The notes beneath the pieces were generated by a model. It was given only the letters and a program-made list of their open reading frames with translations. It made no database searches and was not told where the DNA came from. A stretch of DNA of 64,000 nt from JBBCJT01 sp037190665 (GTDB taxonomy: Bacteria > Pseudomonadota > Alphaproteobacteria > Acetobacterales > Acetobacteraceae): contig JBBCJT010000015.1 of the NCBI GenBank assembly GCA_037190665.1, positions 1 through 64,000 on the forward strand. The letters run 5' to 3'. A program made the translations under genes and the position numbers. Each line of letters opens with the position of its first letter. Within the stretch, counting starts at the first letter, position 1. Of this stretch, positions 41,927 to 50,408 are shown piece after piece.

Positions 41927-42827
41927 CGTGCGGATCCAGCACGTCGCGCAACCCATTGCCCAGCAGGTTCATGGCGAAGATCGCGATGAAGATCACAAGC
42001 CCCGGGGCTGCCACAGCCCACCATGCGGTGAACAGGAAGGAGCGTGAGTTGACCAGCATTGCCCCCCATTCCGGCGCCGGCGGCTGGGCGCCGAGACCGA
42101 GGAACGAGAGTGCTGCGGCTGACAGCGCGGCGATGGGCGTGGCGTATGAGAGATAGACGATCAGCGGCGATATGGTGTTGGGCAGCACCGTCCCGACGAT
42201 GATCTGCGTCTCGCTGGCGCCCAGCGCGCGGGCAGCTTCCACATACTCCTCGCGCTTGACCGTGAGCGCGACGGAGCGGATCAGCCGCGCATAGCCGGGA
42301 ATGCCGGCCACCCCGACCGCGGCCATCGCGGTCCACAGGCTGGGACCGAGGATCGCGACGATGGCGAGGACCAGCAGGATGTACGGGAAGGCCAGCAGCA
42401 TATCGATGAAGCGCATGATGATGGCATCGACCCACGGCGCCCCCGCACCGGCGATCAGCCCCAGCACGATGCCGACCCCCGCGGAGATGGAGGCTGCCGT
42501 CAGGCAGATCAGCAGGAAGTAGCGTGTGCCGTAGATCAGCCGGCTTACGATGTCGCGCCCCACCTCGTCGGTGCCGAGCCAGTTCGCGGCGCTCGGCGGC
42601 TGCAGCCGGTTAAGCGTGTCGACCGCCATGGGATCATGCGGGGCGATCCAGGGTGCGAAGGCAGCGCACAGCAGGATCAGGATCACCACGCCCCCGCCGA
42701 TCCGCGCCGACGGGTTGCGCAGCAAGCGCCCCAGCGCCCAGCGGAAGCCGCCCCGGCGACGCGCCACGACAGGTTCCTCGGCCTGGAACGTATCAGGGGG
42801 CGGCGTTGCCCCGTCCGGCAGGCTCAC
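41919..42827 (-). CDS. ABC transporter permease, DppC/OppC type
   Basis: 302-aa inner-membrane permease. GTG start (MSLPDGATPPPDTFQAEE) in a GTGA overlap with the DppB stop. The DppC hallmarks are NWLGTDEVGRDIVSRLIYGTRYF, the coupling loop YVEAARALGASETQIIVGTVLPNT and the ending NLLGNGLRDVLDPHDA. There is a longer than usual polar N-terminus before the first helix (GGGVVILILLCAAFAPWI). It pairs with the DppB-type protein immediately upstream. Confidence 0.92.
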   Translation of the reverse strand: MSLPDGATPPPDTFQAEEPVVARRRGGFRWALGRLLRNPSARIGGGVVILILLCAAFAPWIAPHDPMAVDTLNRLQPPSAANWLGTDEVGRDIVSRLIYGTRYFLLICLTAASISAGVGIVLGLIAGAGAPWVDAIIMRFIDMLLAFPYILLVLAIVAILGPSLWTAMAAVGVAGIPGYARLIRSVALTVKREEYVEAARALGASETQIIVGTVLPNTISPLIVYLSYATPIAALSAAALSFLGLGAQPPAPEWGAMLVNSRSFLFTAWWAVAAPGLVIFIAIFAMNLLGNGLRDVLDPHDA

Positions 42828-43756
42828 GTCTCGTAATCCACCCTCGGGTCCACCCAGGCGTACAGCACGTCCACCACCAGATTGGCCCCGATATGTGCAC
42901 CCGCGCTGATCAGGATGATCGCCTGTGTCAGCGCGAAGTCGCGCCACTGGATGGCCTTGACGCCGAGTTCTCCGATCCCGCGCCAGCCGAAGATGACCTC
43001 GATGATGAACGCGCCGCCGAGCAGATTGCCGAACTGCAGCCCTATCACCGTCATCACCGCCAGCAGGGTACCCGGAAGCGCGTGGCGCATGATCACCGAG
43101 AGCTCGCTCATCCCGCGCGAACGCGCGGCGCGGATGTGATCGCGACGCAGGATCTCGATCATCGCGGAGCGGGCAATGCGTGACAGGGGCGCTGCCTCGA
43201 TCAGCCCGAGCGTCAACGCAGGCAGCAGCAATGCCGCCCCTCCGCGCGGCACGACCGGGATCCATTGCAGCCAGACGGCAAAAACCAGGATCAGCAGCAG
43301 ACCGAAGAAAAACGCCGGCATGGAGATGCCGAGGAGCCCGACCGTCATGGCGCCCACATCCAGCCACGTATCCTTCCTGGCCGCCGAGAGGATCCCCATC
43401 GGGACGCCGATCAGGATGCCGATGAGAAGGGCGGCGCCGGTAAGCTGGAGGGTGTTGACGAAGCGGTAGCCGATCTCCTCGGCCACCGGGCGGCGGAGGC
43501 GGACGGATTCGCCGAAATCACCCTGCATCACATGGGTGACGTACCGGCCGAACTGTACATACCAAGGCTGGTCCAGTCCGAACCGTTCCCGGATCGCGGC
43601 GATTGCCTCTTCCGCCTCATCCTCGGTGACCTGACCCTCGTACATGGCGGTGACCGCGTCGGTCGGGATCACGGCCTGGATCATGAAGGTGACCAGCAGG
43701 ACGCCCAGCACCACCGGCAGCGCAATCAGCAGCCGACGAAGGATGTAGCGCGTCAC
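42824..43756 (-). CDS. ABC transporter permease, DppB/OppB type
   Basis: 310-aa inner-membrane permease: MTRYILRRLLIALPVVLGVLLVTFMIQ at the N-terminus, the periplasmic FGLDQPWYVQFGRYVTHVMQGDFGES loop, the coupling loop AARSRGMSELSVIMRHALPGTLL and the ending WVDPRVDYET. The ATG overlaps the receptor stop (ATGA, 43753-43756). It forms the translocation pore with the following DppC-type protein. Confidence 0.93.
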   Translation of the reverse strand: MTRYILRRLLIALPVVLGVLLVTFMIQAVIPTDAVTAMYEGQVTEDEAEEAIAAIRERFGLDQPWYVQFGRYVTHVMQGDFGESVRLRRPVAEEIGYRFVNTLQLTGAALLIGILIGVPMGILSAARKDTWLDVGAMTVGLLGISMPAFFFGLLLILVFAVWLQWIPVVPRGGAALLLPALTLGLIEAAPLSRIARSAMIEILRRDHIRAARSRGMSELSVIMRHALPGTLLAVMTVIGLQFGNLLGGAFIIEVIFGWRGIGELGVKAIQWRDFALTQAIILISAGAHIGANLVVDVLYAWVDPRVDYET

Positions 43757-45324
43757 CAGTCGCTCATGCGGACATCGCCGTGAAGGATCTGGTTGAGGTA
43801 GTCGAACGTGTAGTTCTGCAGCCCGGCCTGGGTGATCGTAATGGCGTGATTGGTCAGGATCGGCACGAGCAACCGGCGCTCGAGGATCGCCTGCTGCGCC
43901 TCCACGACATACTTCTGCCGTTCGGCCGGATCGAGCGTCGATTCCACGCCGCTGAGGATCCGGGTCAGCTCGGCGTCAGCCGGCAGTTTTCGACGGTGTC
44001 CCGGCGGGCGGAACAGGTTCACCATTACCTGGGGATCGTTATACGTCCAGCGATTGAGCGCCATGTCCCAGTCGTCACGCAGCAAAGACGGATAGAACGT
44101 TCCCCAATCCGCCGTCGAAACGCTGACCTGGACGCCGATCGCGGCGAGGTTGCTCTGCATGACCGCAAGCGCGCGGTCGGTCACGGGGCTGGCATAGGAC
44201 CGCAGGACGAACTTGGCTTCCTTGCCGTCCTTCGCGCGTACCCCGGCAGGCCCCATCTTCCAGCCTGCCTGATCAAGCAGTGCGGCCGCCTTTGCTGCAT
44301 CGTAGGGCGTGCCGTGGGTCGCCCCTATGGACGGATCGTAGCCGGGGATGCCGCTCGACAGCGGATTGAGGTTGATGGTGCCGTAGCCGCTGTAGGATGC
44401 GCGGACTATCGCTTCGCGATCGATCGCATGGCTGACCGCATCGCGCATCGCGCGATCGTCGAAGGGCGACCGCCAGGAGAATTCGAGGAACATGAAGTTC
44501 TTCGCCTTCTCGTCCGTCACCACCGCAAAGCGCGGGTCGCGGCGCAGCCGGTCGACGGTGTCGGTTTGCAGCTCGGCGGCGCTCAGTTCGCCGGTCTGCA
44601 GCGCGGAGAAAGCCACCCCCTCCTCGGGCAGGACGGTGAGGGTGATCTGATCTGCGTAGGGAGCTCCCTTGTTCACCGCATCCGGCCGCAACTGGCGATA
44701 GCGCGGGTTGCGCACCAGAACCAGTTCGGTGCCCGCGGACCACGACTTCAGCATGTACGGTCCGGTGCCGACCGGGCGCCTGCCATACTGACGCCCCGCC
44801 TTTTGCACGGCGGTCGGGGAATTGAAACCGTATGCGGAAGCCGCGAACAGGATCATCGCAGCAGCAAAGGGGCGGCTGAAATTCAGCCGGAAGGTCATCG
44901 GGTCGACGAGATCGCAGCTCTCCAGCGCCGAGATCGTGCCGCGGAGCGGAGAGGCGAGCTTCGGGTCGAGGATGCTGTCGAAGTGAAACTTTGCCGCGGC
45001 GGCATCGAGATCGGTGCCGTCGTGGAATTTGGTGCCGGGACGCAATTTGAAAGTGATCTGGCGGCTGTCGTCACTGAAAGACCAGGACTCCGCGAGCCAG
45101 GGCTGCGGCTTGCCGGTGTTGTCGAGGTAGATCAGCCGATCATGCAGGAAGTTCAGACAGGTGCTGACGGTCAGCGAGACGCTCTGACCGCTGTGCAGCG
45201 ATTCGGGATCCTCGATCAGACGATAGCGCAACTCCTTGAGTGCTGCCCGCGCTTCGCGCGGTCGCATGGAGAGGCTGAGAGGAACCAAGGCGGAACTGAC
45301 CACAAGCGAGCGACGTGTCGGCAT
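43753..45324 (-). CDS. Extracellular solute-binding protein, family 5
   Basis: 523-aa periplasmic receptor and first gene of a complete receptor-B-C-D-F operon. The N-terminus MPTRRSLVVSSALVPLSLSMRPREARA is an exporting leader with a twin arginine. Family stretches are ITFKLRPGTKFHDGTDLDAAAAKFHFDSIL, PVGTGPYMLKSWSAGTELVLVRNPRY and FLEFSWRSPFDDRAMRDAVSHAIDREAIV. It is divergent from the GntR regulator; a palindrome with AT-rich arms lies between them. Substrate probably a peptide or comparable solute. Confidence 0.92.
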   Translation of the reverse strand: MPTRRSLVVSSALVPLSLSMRPREARAALKELRYRLIEDPESLHSGQSVSLTVSTCLNFLHDRLIYLDNTGKPQPWLAESWSFSDDSRQITFKLRPGTKFHDGTDLDAAAAKFHFDSILDPKLASPLRGTISALESCDLVDPMTFRLNFSRPFAAAMILFAASAYGFNSPTAVQKAGRQYGRRPVGTGPYMLKSWSAGTELVLVRNPRYRQLRPDAVNKGAPYADQITLTVLPEEGVAFSALQTGELSAAELQTDTVDRLRRDPRFAVVTDEKAKNFMFLEFSWRSPFDDRAMRDAVSHAIDREAIVRASYSGYGTINLNPLSSGIPGYDPSIGATHGTPYDAAKAAALLDQAGWKMGPAGVRAKDGKEAKFVLRSYASPVTDRALAVMQSNLAAIGVQVSVSTADWGTFYPSLLRDDWDMALNRWTYNDPQVMVNLFRPPGHRRKLPADAELTRILSGVESTLDPAERQKYVVEAQQAILERRLLVPILTNHAITITQAGLQNYTFDYLNQILHGDVRMSDW

Positions 45325-45449
45325 GTTCGCGGCTTCCCTGCACTGTTCAGCATGCGTGAGGCGGCATGAGAGCAGCGGTGCTGCCGGGTGAACCGCCGCA
45401 AGGTGGCCCTTGTCGGATGAAGGCAGCGTTGCGCATACCGGCCATGCGG

Positions 45450-45467
45450 ATTATGGAATTACATAAT
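45450..45467. promoter_or_regulatory. AT-rich inverted repeat between GntR gene and Dpp operon
   Basis: ATTATG-GAATTA-CATAAT: 6-bp arms in an AT-rich island, overlapping the self-complementary ATAATTAT at 45463-45470. It lies about 125 bases from the receptor start and 50 bases before the preferred GntR start at 45516. Candidate operator for the adjacent GntR protein. Confidence 0.45.
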
Positions 45468-45515
45468 TATGTGGCCGTCAATCACTACGTTCCCATCCAT
45501 GGACACCATCAGCTG

Positions 45516-46274
45516 ATGCGGCGAGCGCAGATCGAGGATGCCGACGAGGTAGCGCTGCGCCGACGCCCGCTCCACGACGAGGTCGCCGAGTGGCTGCGAA
45601 TCCAGATTTCCGAGGATCGCTTCCCGCCCGGTATCGTCATCCCTGAACTGGACATATGCCGGCGACTCAGCATTTCGCGCACACCCGTCCGGGAAGCGTT
45701 GAAGGTCCTCGCCAGCGAACGCCTGGTCGAATTCGTTCCCGCACGTGGGGCGCGCGTGGTCACGCTCGACGGGCACGAGATCAAGGAACTGGTGGTGGTT
45801 CTGGCGCGTCTCGAAGGCCTGGCGGCGGAGCTGGCATGCGGACGGATGGACTCTGACGGGCTGATTGAATTGCGTGCGCTGCACCGCCGCATGGAACATC
45901 ACTACGAGGCGGGAAGCCGGTCCGAGTATTTCAGGGCCAATATTGAGTTCCATCATCGTATTGTGGGTGCGTCGGGCAATCGAAACCTCACGGCGACATG
46001 GCTGCGCTACAGCAACCGCCTGCGCCGAGTCCGCTATCTGAGCAGCCTTTCCGACGGCGACTGGCGCGCTTCGCTCTCCGATCATGGCCGGATCATCGAG
46101 CTGCTGTCACTTCGCAAGCCAAGAGCGCTCGGCGCCTTGGTCGAGCGTCATGTGAAAGGGATCTGGTCCGAGCTGGCGGCCATGCAGCATCCGGCTGCTC
46201 CCTCGTTGCCTGCGACGGTGCCAGCTTCTCCTCCAACAACCCCAGTCAGATCTCGAATCCGAAGCAGAGGCTGA
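45516..46274 (+). CDS. GntR-family transcriptional regulator (FadR/FCD type)
   Basis: About 252 aa from ATG 45516 (MRRAQIEDADEV). The winged HTH covers about residues 18-80 (LHDEVAEWLRIQISEDRFPPGIVIPELDICRRLSISRTPVREALKVLASERLV), followed by an FCD-type helical effector domain with FRANIEFHHRIVGASGNRNL and DHGRIIELLSLRKPRALGALVERHV. The frame stays open upstream to 45366 with ATGs at 45417, 45444 and 45453, but these precede or lie within the AT-rich palindrome. It probably represses the divergent peptide-importer operon. Confidence 0.88.
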   Translation: MRRAQIEDADEVALRRRPLHDEVAEWLRIQISEDRFPPGIVIPELDICRRLSISRTPVREALKVLASERLVEFVPARGARVVTLDGHEIKELVVVLARLEGLAAELACGRMDSDGLIELRALHRRMEHHYEAGSRSEYFRANIEFHHRIVGASGNRNLTATWLRYSNRLRRVRYLSSLSDGDWRASLSDHGRIIELLSLRKPRALGALVERHVKGIWSELAAMQHPAAPSLPATVPASPPTTPVRSRIRSRG

Positions 46275-46335
46275 TAACAGTCCAGAAACGGAGCTCTCGC
46301 AGCTCTCTGCATGCGCCCAGAAGTCGCGTGCGGAC

Positions 46336-47004
46336 TCAATTTCCGAACAGTCTGCGGATGCCGCTGTTGAGATGGTCATGCATGGCGGCCCGTGCCTCAT
46401 CGGCCGATCGGCGCTCCATCGCCGCCCGGATGCGGGCGTGCTCGCCGATCAGGCGCGGGATGCGCTCGGCGGCAGGGACCTGCGTCAGTTCGCGCGTCAG
46501 GCGGATGCCGAAGCGCATGTGCTCGGCAATCGCAGCGAGGGTGGCGACGAAGAAGCGGTTTCCGCTCGCTTCCGCGATCGCCAGATGGAACGCCACATCC
46601 TCCTCGATCCCCGGCTCGCCGGCATTGAGTGCCGCCGCCATGGCATCCTGCGCCTGCTGGATCGCCACGATGGCCGCGGGTGATGCGCTGAGCGTCGCAC
46701 GCGCCGCCAGCTCGCTTTCCACGCTGCACCGGAATTCCAGAAAGCGCCGCACCTCGGCGATGTTGCCGAGCGGGCCGAAATCGATGCGCACCGGTCCCAC
46801 GATCTCGCGCACGTAGCTGCCGGCGCCCTTGCGGGATTCGATCCGCCCTTCCGTTCGCAGCCGCGCCAGCGCCTGCCGCAGGATCGGGCGCGAGACGGCG
46901 AAGCGGCGGGCGAGTTCGTTCTCCGAGGGCAGCCGCGAATCCTTCAGCCACGCGCCGGAGGCCAGCATGCCGAGAAGCTGCTCGTAGACCGTATCGCTGA
47001 GCAT
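46336..47004 (-). CDS. GntR-family transcriptional regulator (FadR/FCD type)
   Basis: 222-aa regulator. HTH at residues 2-65 (VYEQLLGMLASGAWLKDSRLPSENELARRFAVSRPILRQALARLRTEGRIESRKGAGSYV) and FCD effector domain with RRFLEFRCSVESELAARA, VAFHLAIAEASGNRFF and IGEHARIRAAMERRSADEARAAMHDHL, whose Asp/His residues usually hold a metal ion. It is divergent from the Bug/enolase/dehydrogenase operon at 47127, with repeated CTGTCAAAT boxes between them, and convergent with the other GntR gene. Confidence 0.92.
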   Translation of the reverse strand: MLSDTVYEQLLGMLASGAWLKDSRLPSENELARRFAVSRPILRQALARLRTEGRIESRKGAGSYVREIVGPVRIDFGPLGNIAEVRRFLEFRCSVESELAARATLSASPAAIVAIQQAQDAMAAALNAGEPGIEEDVAFHLAIAEASGNRFFVATLAAIAEHMRFGIRLTRELTQVPAAERIPRLIGEHARIRAAMERRSADEARAAMHDHLNSGIRRLFGN

Positions 47005-47017
47005 CCGCTTCTATCGT

Positions 47018-47080
47018 CCTGTCAAATCTGTCAAATAATACGTCTCTTGTGCTCCTGTCACCGGGAATCTGTTTGACAGG
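47018..47080. promoter_or_regulatory. CTGTCAAAT repeat cluster between GntR gene and Bug operon
   Basis: CTGTCAAAT occurs twice back-to-back (47019-47027, 47028-47036). CCTGTCAAA at 47018-47026 has a perfect inverted partner, TTTGACAGG, at 47072-47080. The cluster fills the gap between the divergent GntR gene (start 47004) and the Bug gene (start 47127). Repeated half-sites of one sequence suggest operator DNA for that GntR protein. Confidence 0.55.
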
Positions 47081-47126
47081 TTTGCGCCCTGGGTCGAATT
47101 GACCCGAAAACACCCGAGGAAACGAC

Positions 47127-48080
47127 ATGGTGCGCCGCCTGGCTCTGCTGCTGGCCCTCGCCGCCTTTCCGCTGCACGCGCAGTTGCCGGACCGGCCGGT
47201 CCGGATCGTCGTTCCCTTCCCGCCCGGCGGAACCAGCGACATCGTGGCGCGGCTGATCGCCAACGCGGCGTCGGCGCACATTCCGCGCGGTGTGGTCATC
47301 GACAACCGCAGCGGCGCGGCCGGCAATATCGGCACCGCCGAGGTGGCGCGCGCGCAGCCGGATGGGTCGACGCTGATCCAGTGCACGATCGGCACCTGCG
47401 CCATCAACGTCTCGCTCTATGCCAACCCCGGCTATGACCTCGCACGCAGCTTCACGCCGGTGATCCTGACCGGTGCCGTCCGCAACGTGATGTCCGTGCG
47501 CACCGGCCTGCCGGCGAAGACGCTGCAGGAGGTGATCGAGCTGGTTCGTGCGCAACCCGACCGGATCACCTTCGGATCCTCGGGCGTCGGCGCGTCCAAC
47601 CACCTGGCCCCCGAACTGCTGCGTGGCCTGCTCGGCCTGCAATGGATACACGTGCCCTATCGCGGCAGCGGGCCGGCCATCACCGATCTGGTCGCCAACC
47701 GGCTGGACGTGTTCTTCGACAACCTGCCCTCGATCCTGCCGCATATCCGCAGCGGCACCGTGCGCGCCATCGCGGCCGTGTCGGCGGAGCGCATTCCCGA
47801 ACTGCCCGACGTGCCCACCTTCGCCGAATCCGGCGTGCCGGGCGTTGTGATCGATAGCTGGTTCGGCTTCCTCGCTCCCGCGGGCACGCCGCCTGCCACC
47901 GTCACGGCACTGAATGCCGCCTTCAACGCGGTCCTCGATGATCCGGCCGTGCGCGCGAAGTTGGCCGAGGCCTCCGTGGTGCCGCTGGGCGGCCCGCCGG
48001 AGCGGATGGGCGCACAGGTCCGCGACGAGGTCGCCCGCTGGGGCGAGGTCATCCGCAAGAACAACATTCGCGCGGAGTAG
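47127..48080 (+). CDS. Bug/TctC-family tripartite tricarboxylate receptor
   Basis: 317-aa periplasmic receptor with a short Sec leader (MVRRLALLLALAAFPLHAQ). Signature LPDRPVRIVVPFPPGGTSDIVARLIANAA, then VVIDNRSGAAGNIGTAEVARAQPDGSTL, IHVPYRGSGPAITDLVANRLDVFFDN and LPDVPTFAESGVPG. Ends GEVIRKNNIRAE. GAGGAAA precedes the ATG. First gene of a five-gene operon with two dehydrogenases, an enolase-type enzyme and a second Bug receptor. Family ligands are small carboxylates or amides. Confidence 0.94.
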   Translation: MVRRLALLLALAAFPLHAQLPDRPVRIVVPFPPGGTSDIVARLIANAASAHIPRGVVIDNRSGAAGNIGTAEVARAQPDGSTLIQCTIGTCAINVSLYANPGYDLARSFTPVILTGAVRNVMSVRTGLPAKTLQEVIELVRAQPDRITFGSSGVGASNHLAPELLRGLLGLQWIHVPYRGSGPAITDLVANRLDVFFDNLPSILPHIRSGTVRAIAAVSAERIPELPDVPTFAESGVPGVVIDSWFGFLAPAGTPPATVTALNAAFNAVLDDPAVRAKLAEASVVPLGGPPERMGAQVRDEVARWGEVIRKNNIRAE

Positions 48081-48087
48081 CCGCAGC

Positions 48088-49296
48088 ATGTCGAAGATCA
48101 CCGCCATCCGCACCATCCGGATCGCCGAGCGCCCCAACCTGATCTGGGTGGAAGTGGAGACGGACGAAGGCCTGACCGGGCTGGGCGAATCTTTCCGCGG
48201 CGCGCCGGCTGTCGAGGCGCAGATCCACGACCTCGTCGCTCCTGCCGTACTCGGCCGCGACAGCCGCAGGATCGAGGCGATCTCCCGCCAGCTCATGACG
48301 CCCTATCTGGGTTTCCACAGTGCCAGCGCCGAAACCCGTGCGGCGAGCGCGATCGACATTGCGTTGTGGGACCTTGCCGGAAAGCGCCATGGCATTCCGG
48401 TGCACGAGGCGCTGGGCGGTGCAGCGCGGACCGAGATCCGCACCTACAACACCTGCGCCGGCTACTCCTACAACACGGGCGGCAGCCGTCGCCGTGACAT
48501 CCGCGCGGATGACAAGCCGACCGGCCCCTATGACGATCAGGTGGCCTTCATGCGCGACGCGGGGGCGCTCGCGGAAAGCCTGCTGTCGGAAGGCTATGCC
48601 GCGATGAAGATCTGGCCCTTCGACATCTATGCCGAAGCGACGGGCGGGCAGATGATCGCTCTGTCCGACCTGAAAGCCGGGCTGGAGCCATTCCGCAAGG
48701 TCCGTGCCGCGGTGGGCGAGAAGATCGAGCTGATGGCGGAGCTGCACAGCCTGTGGAGTGCGACGGCCGCGATCCGCATCTGTCAGGCGCTGGAAGACGT
48801 GGGCGTGTTCTGGGCCGAGGATCCCATCAACAAGATGGACGACTTCAAGGCGCTCGCCGATCTGCGCCGGCAGACGCGCAGCCCGATCTGCGGCAGCGAG
48901 ACGCTGGGCGGCGCGGCCAGCTATCGTGCGCTGCTGGAAGCGGATGCGACCGATATCGTCATGCTCGATCTCGCCTGGTGCGGCGGGCTGACCGAGGGGC
49001 GCAAGATCGCCGCCGTCGCGGAATCCTTCGCCAGACCGCTCGCCCCGCATGACTGCACCGGGCCGGTGACGCTGATGGCGGGCCTGCACCTTGCCCTGCA
49101 TGCACCGACCGCGATCTTCCAGGAAGTGGTGCGCGCCACGCTGGCCACCTGGTATCGCGACCTCGTCACCGATCTGCCGGTGCTGCGCAACGGCATCGCA
49201 TTGGCGCCGACCGCGCCGGGCCTCGGCACGGCGCTGCTGCCGGAGATCGCAAAGCGCGAAGATGCGACGATCCGCACCAGCGGAACGCCACGCTGA
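48088..49296 (+). CDS. Enolase-superfamily enzyme (mandelate racemase group)
   Basis: 402-aa enzyme that probably abstracts a proton next to a carboxylate (dehydration or epimerisation of a hydroxy acid). Lys174 (MKIWPFD) and His321 (APHDCTG) are the likely bases. Glu244 (WAEDP) and Glu271 (GSETLGG) are metal ligands, but the first ligand position reads Glu218 (MAELHSLW) instead of the usual Asp. The long insert GYSYNTGGSRRRDIRADDKPTGPYDD is placed where substrate-capping loops vary. It starts 8 bases after the Bug gene. Confidence 0.87.
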   Translation: MSKITAIRTIRIAERPNLIWVEVETDEGLTGLGESFRGAPAVEAQIHDLVAPAVLGRDSRRIEAISRQLMTPYLGFHSASAETRAASAIDIALWDLAGKRHGIPVHEALGGAARTEIRTYNTCAGYSYNTGGSRRRDIRADDKPTGPYDDQVAFMRDAGALAESLLSEGYAAMKIWPFDIYAEATGGQMIALSDLKAGLEPFRKVRAAVGEKIELMAELHSLWSATAAIRICQALEDVGVFWAEDPINKMDDFKALADLRRQTRSPICGSETLGGAASYRALLEADATDIVMLDLAWCGGLTEGRKIAAVAESFARPLAPHDCTGPVTLMAGLHLALHAPTAIFQEVVRATLATWYRDLVTDLPVLRNGIALAPTAPGLGTALLPEIAKREDATIRTSGTPR

Positions 49297-50336
49297 TGCG
49301 CGTCGCGGCATCGGCGCTTCACGACCGCATCGTTGCTATCCTGTGCGCTGCCGGCAGCGAGGCGGAAGAAGCGGAGATCGTGGCGGCGCATCTGGTCGAA
49401 TCCAATCTGCGCGGCCACGACAGCCACGGCGTGGGCACGATCCCCTCCTACATCCGCAACATCGGCCTCGGCCGGTTGCATCCGAACCGGCATGCGGCGT
49501 TCGATCGTCAGGACGGCGTGTTCGTCATCGTCGATGGCGGCATGGGATACGGGCAGGTCATCGCGCGCGAAGCGACGGCCCGCGCCATCGAGGTCGCGCG
49601 CACACAGGGGCTCGCGCTGCTGGCGCTCCGCAACGTGCATCACATCGGCCGCGTCGGCACGTATGGCGAGCAGGCGGTGGAAGCCGGTCTGGTGTCGATC
49701 AGCTTCGTCAACGGCCTGTCCGGGGCGCCGCGTGTCGCTCCCTTCCGCGGCCGTGATCCGCGCATGGCGACGAACCCGATCTGCATCGCCGTGCCGAATG
49801 GCGACACGCCGGTGGTGCTGGATTTCGCCACCAGCCGCATCGCGCTGAACAAGGTACGCGTCGCGCTGAACGAAGGTCGAGAGGTTGCGCCGGGATCGCT
49901 GATCACGGCCGAGGGCGTGCCTTCGACCGACCCGCAGATCATGTACTGGGATCAGCCGCGCGGCGCGCTGCTGCCGTTCGGTGAACACAAGGGCTCGGGC
50001 CTTGGCGTGATCTGCGAGCTGCTTGGCGGTGCGCTGGTCGGCGGCGTGACGGCGCAGCACGCCGATGCGGACGACCTCGCCATCGTCAACGGGATGCTCA
50101 GCATCCTGATCGACCCCGGACGGCTCGTCGATCTGCCGTGGTTCGCGCAGGAGGTTGCCGGGGTGGTCGCGCATGTGAAGGCCTCGCCGCCGGCCGATCC
50201 GGATGCACCCGTGCTGGTCGCGGGCGATCCGGAGCGGCTGACACGCACCGAGCGGCTGGCAAACGGCATTCCCATCGACCCCACGACCTGGCGCGCGATC
50301 GCTGATGCCGCCACCAGCGTCGGCGTCACCGCCTGA
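49296..50336 (+). CDS. Malate/L-lactate dehydrogenase-family (Ldh2) oxidoreductase
   Basis: 346-aa NAD(P)-dependent dehydrogenase of the Ldh2/YlbC/ComC family, structurally distinct from classic lactate dehydrogenases. Landmarks are LVESNLRGHDSHGVGTIPSYIRNI (with the conserved His), ALRNVHHIGRVGTYGEQAVEAG, MATNPICIAVPNGDTPVVLDFATS and FGEHKGSGLGVICELLGGALVGG. Members reduce 2-keto acids to one hydroxyacid enantiomer. Its ATG overlaps the enolase-type gene by one base. A D-2-hydroxyacid dehydrogenase in the same operon would give the opposite stereochemistry. Confidence 0.9.
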   Translation: MRVAASALHDRIVAILCAAGSEAEEAEIVAAHLVESNLRGHDSHGVGTIPSYIRNIGLGRLHPNRHAAFDRQDGVFVIVDGGMGYGQVIAREATARAIEVARTQGLALLALRNVHHIGRVGTYGEQAVEAGLVSISFVNGLSGAPRVAPFRGRDPRMATNPICIAVPNGDTPVVLDFATSRIALNKVRVALNEGREVAPGSLITAEGVPSTDPQIMYWDQPRGALLPFGEHKGSGLGVICELLGGALVGGVTAQHADADDLAIVNGMLSILIDPGRLVDLPWFAQEVAGVVAHVKASPPADPDAPVLVAGDPERLTRTERLANGIPIDPTTWRAIADAATSVGVTA

Positions 50337-50408
50337 CCGGGAGGAACTGGGCGTGGCAGGCGGGGGGAGGAACGAGAAGATGAAAACGCAAGAAGGGAGA
50401 CCGTCGAC

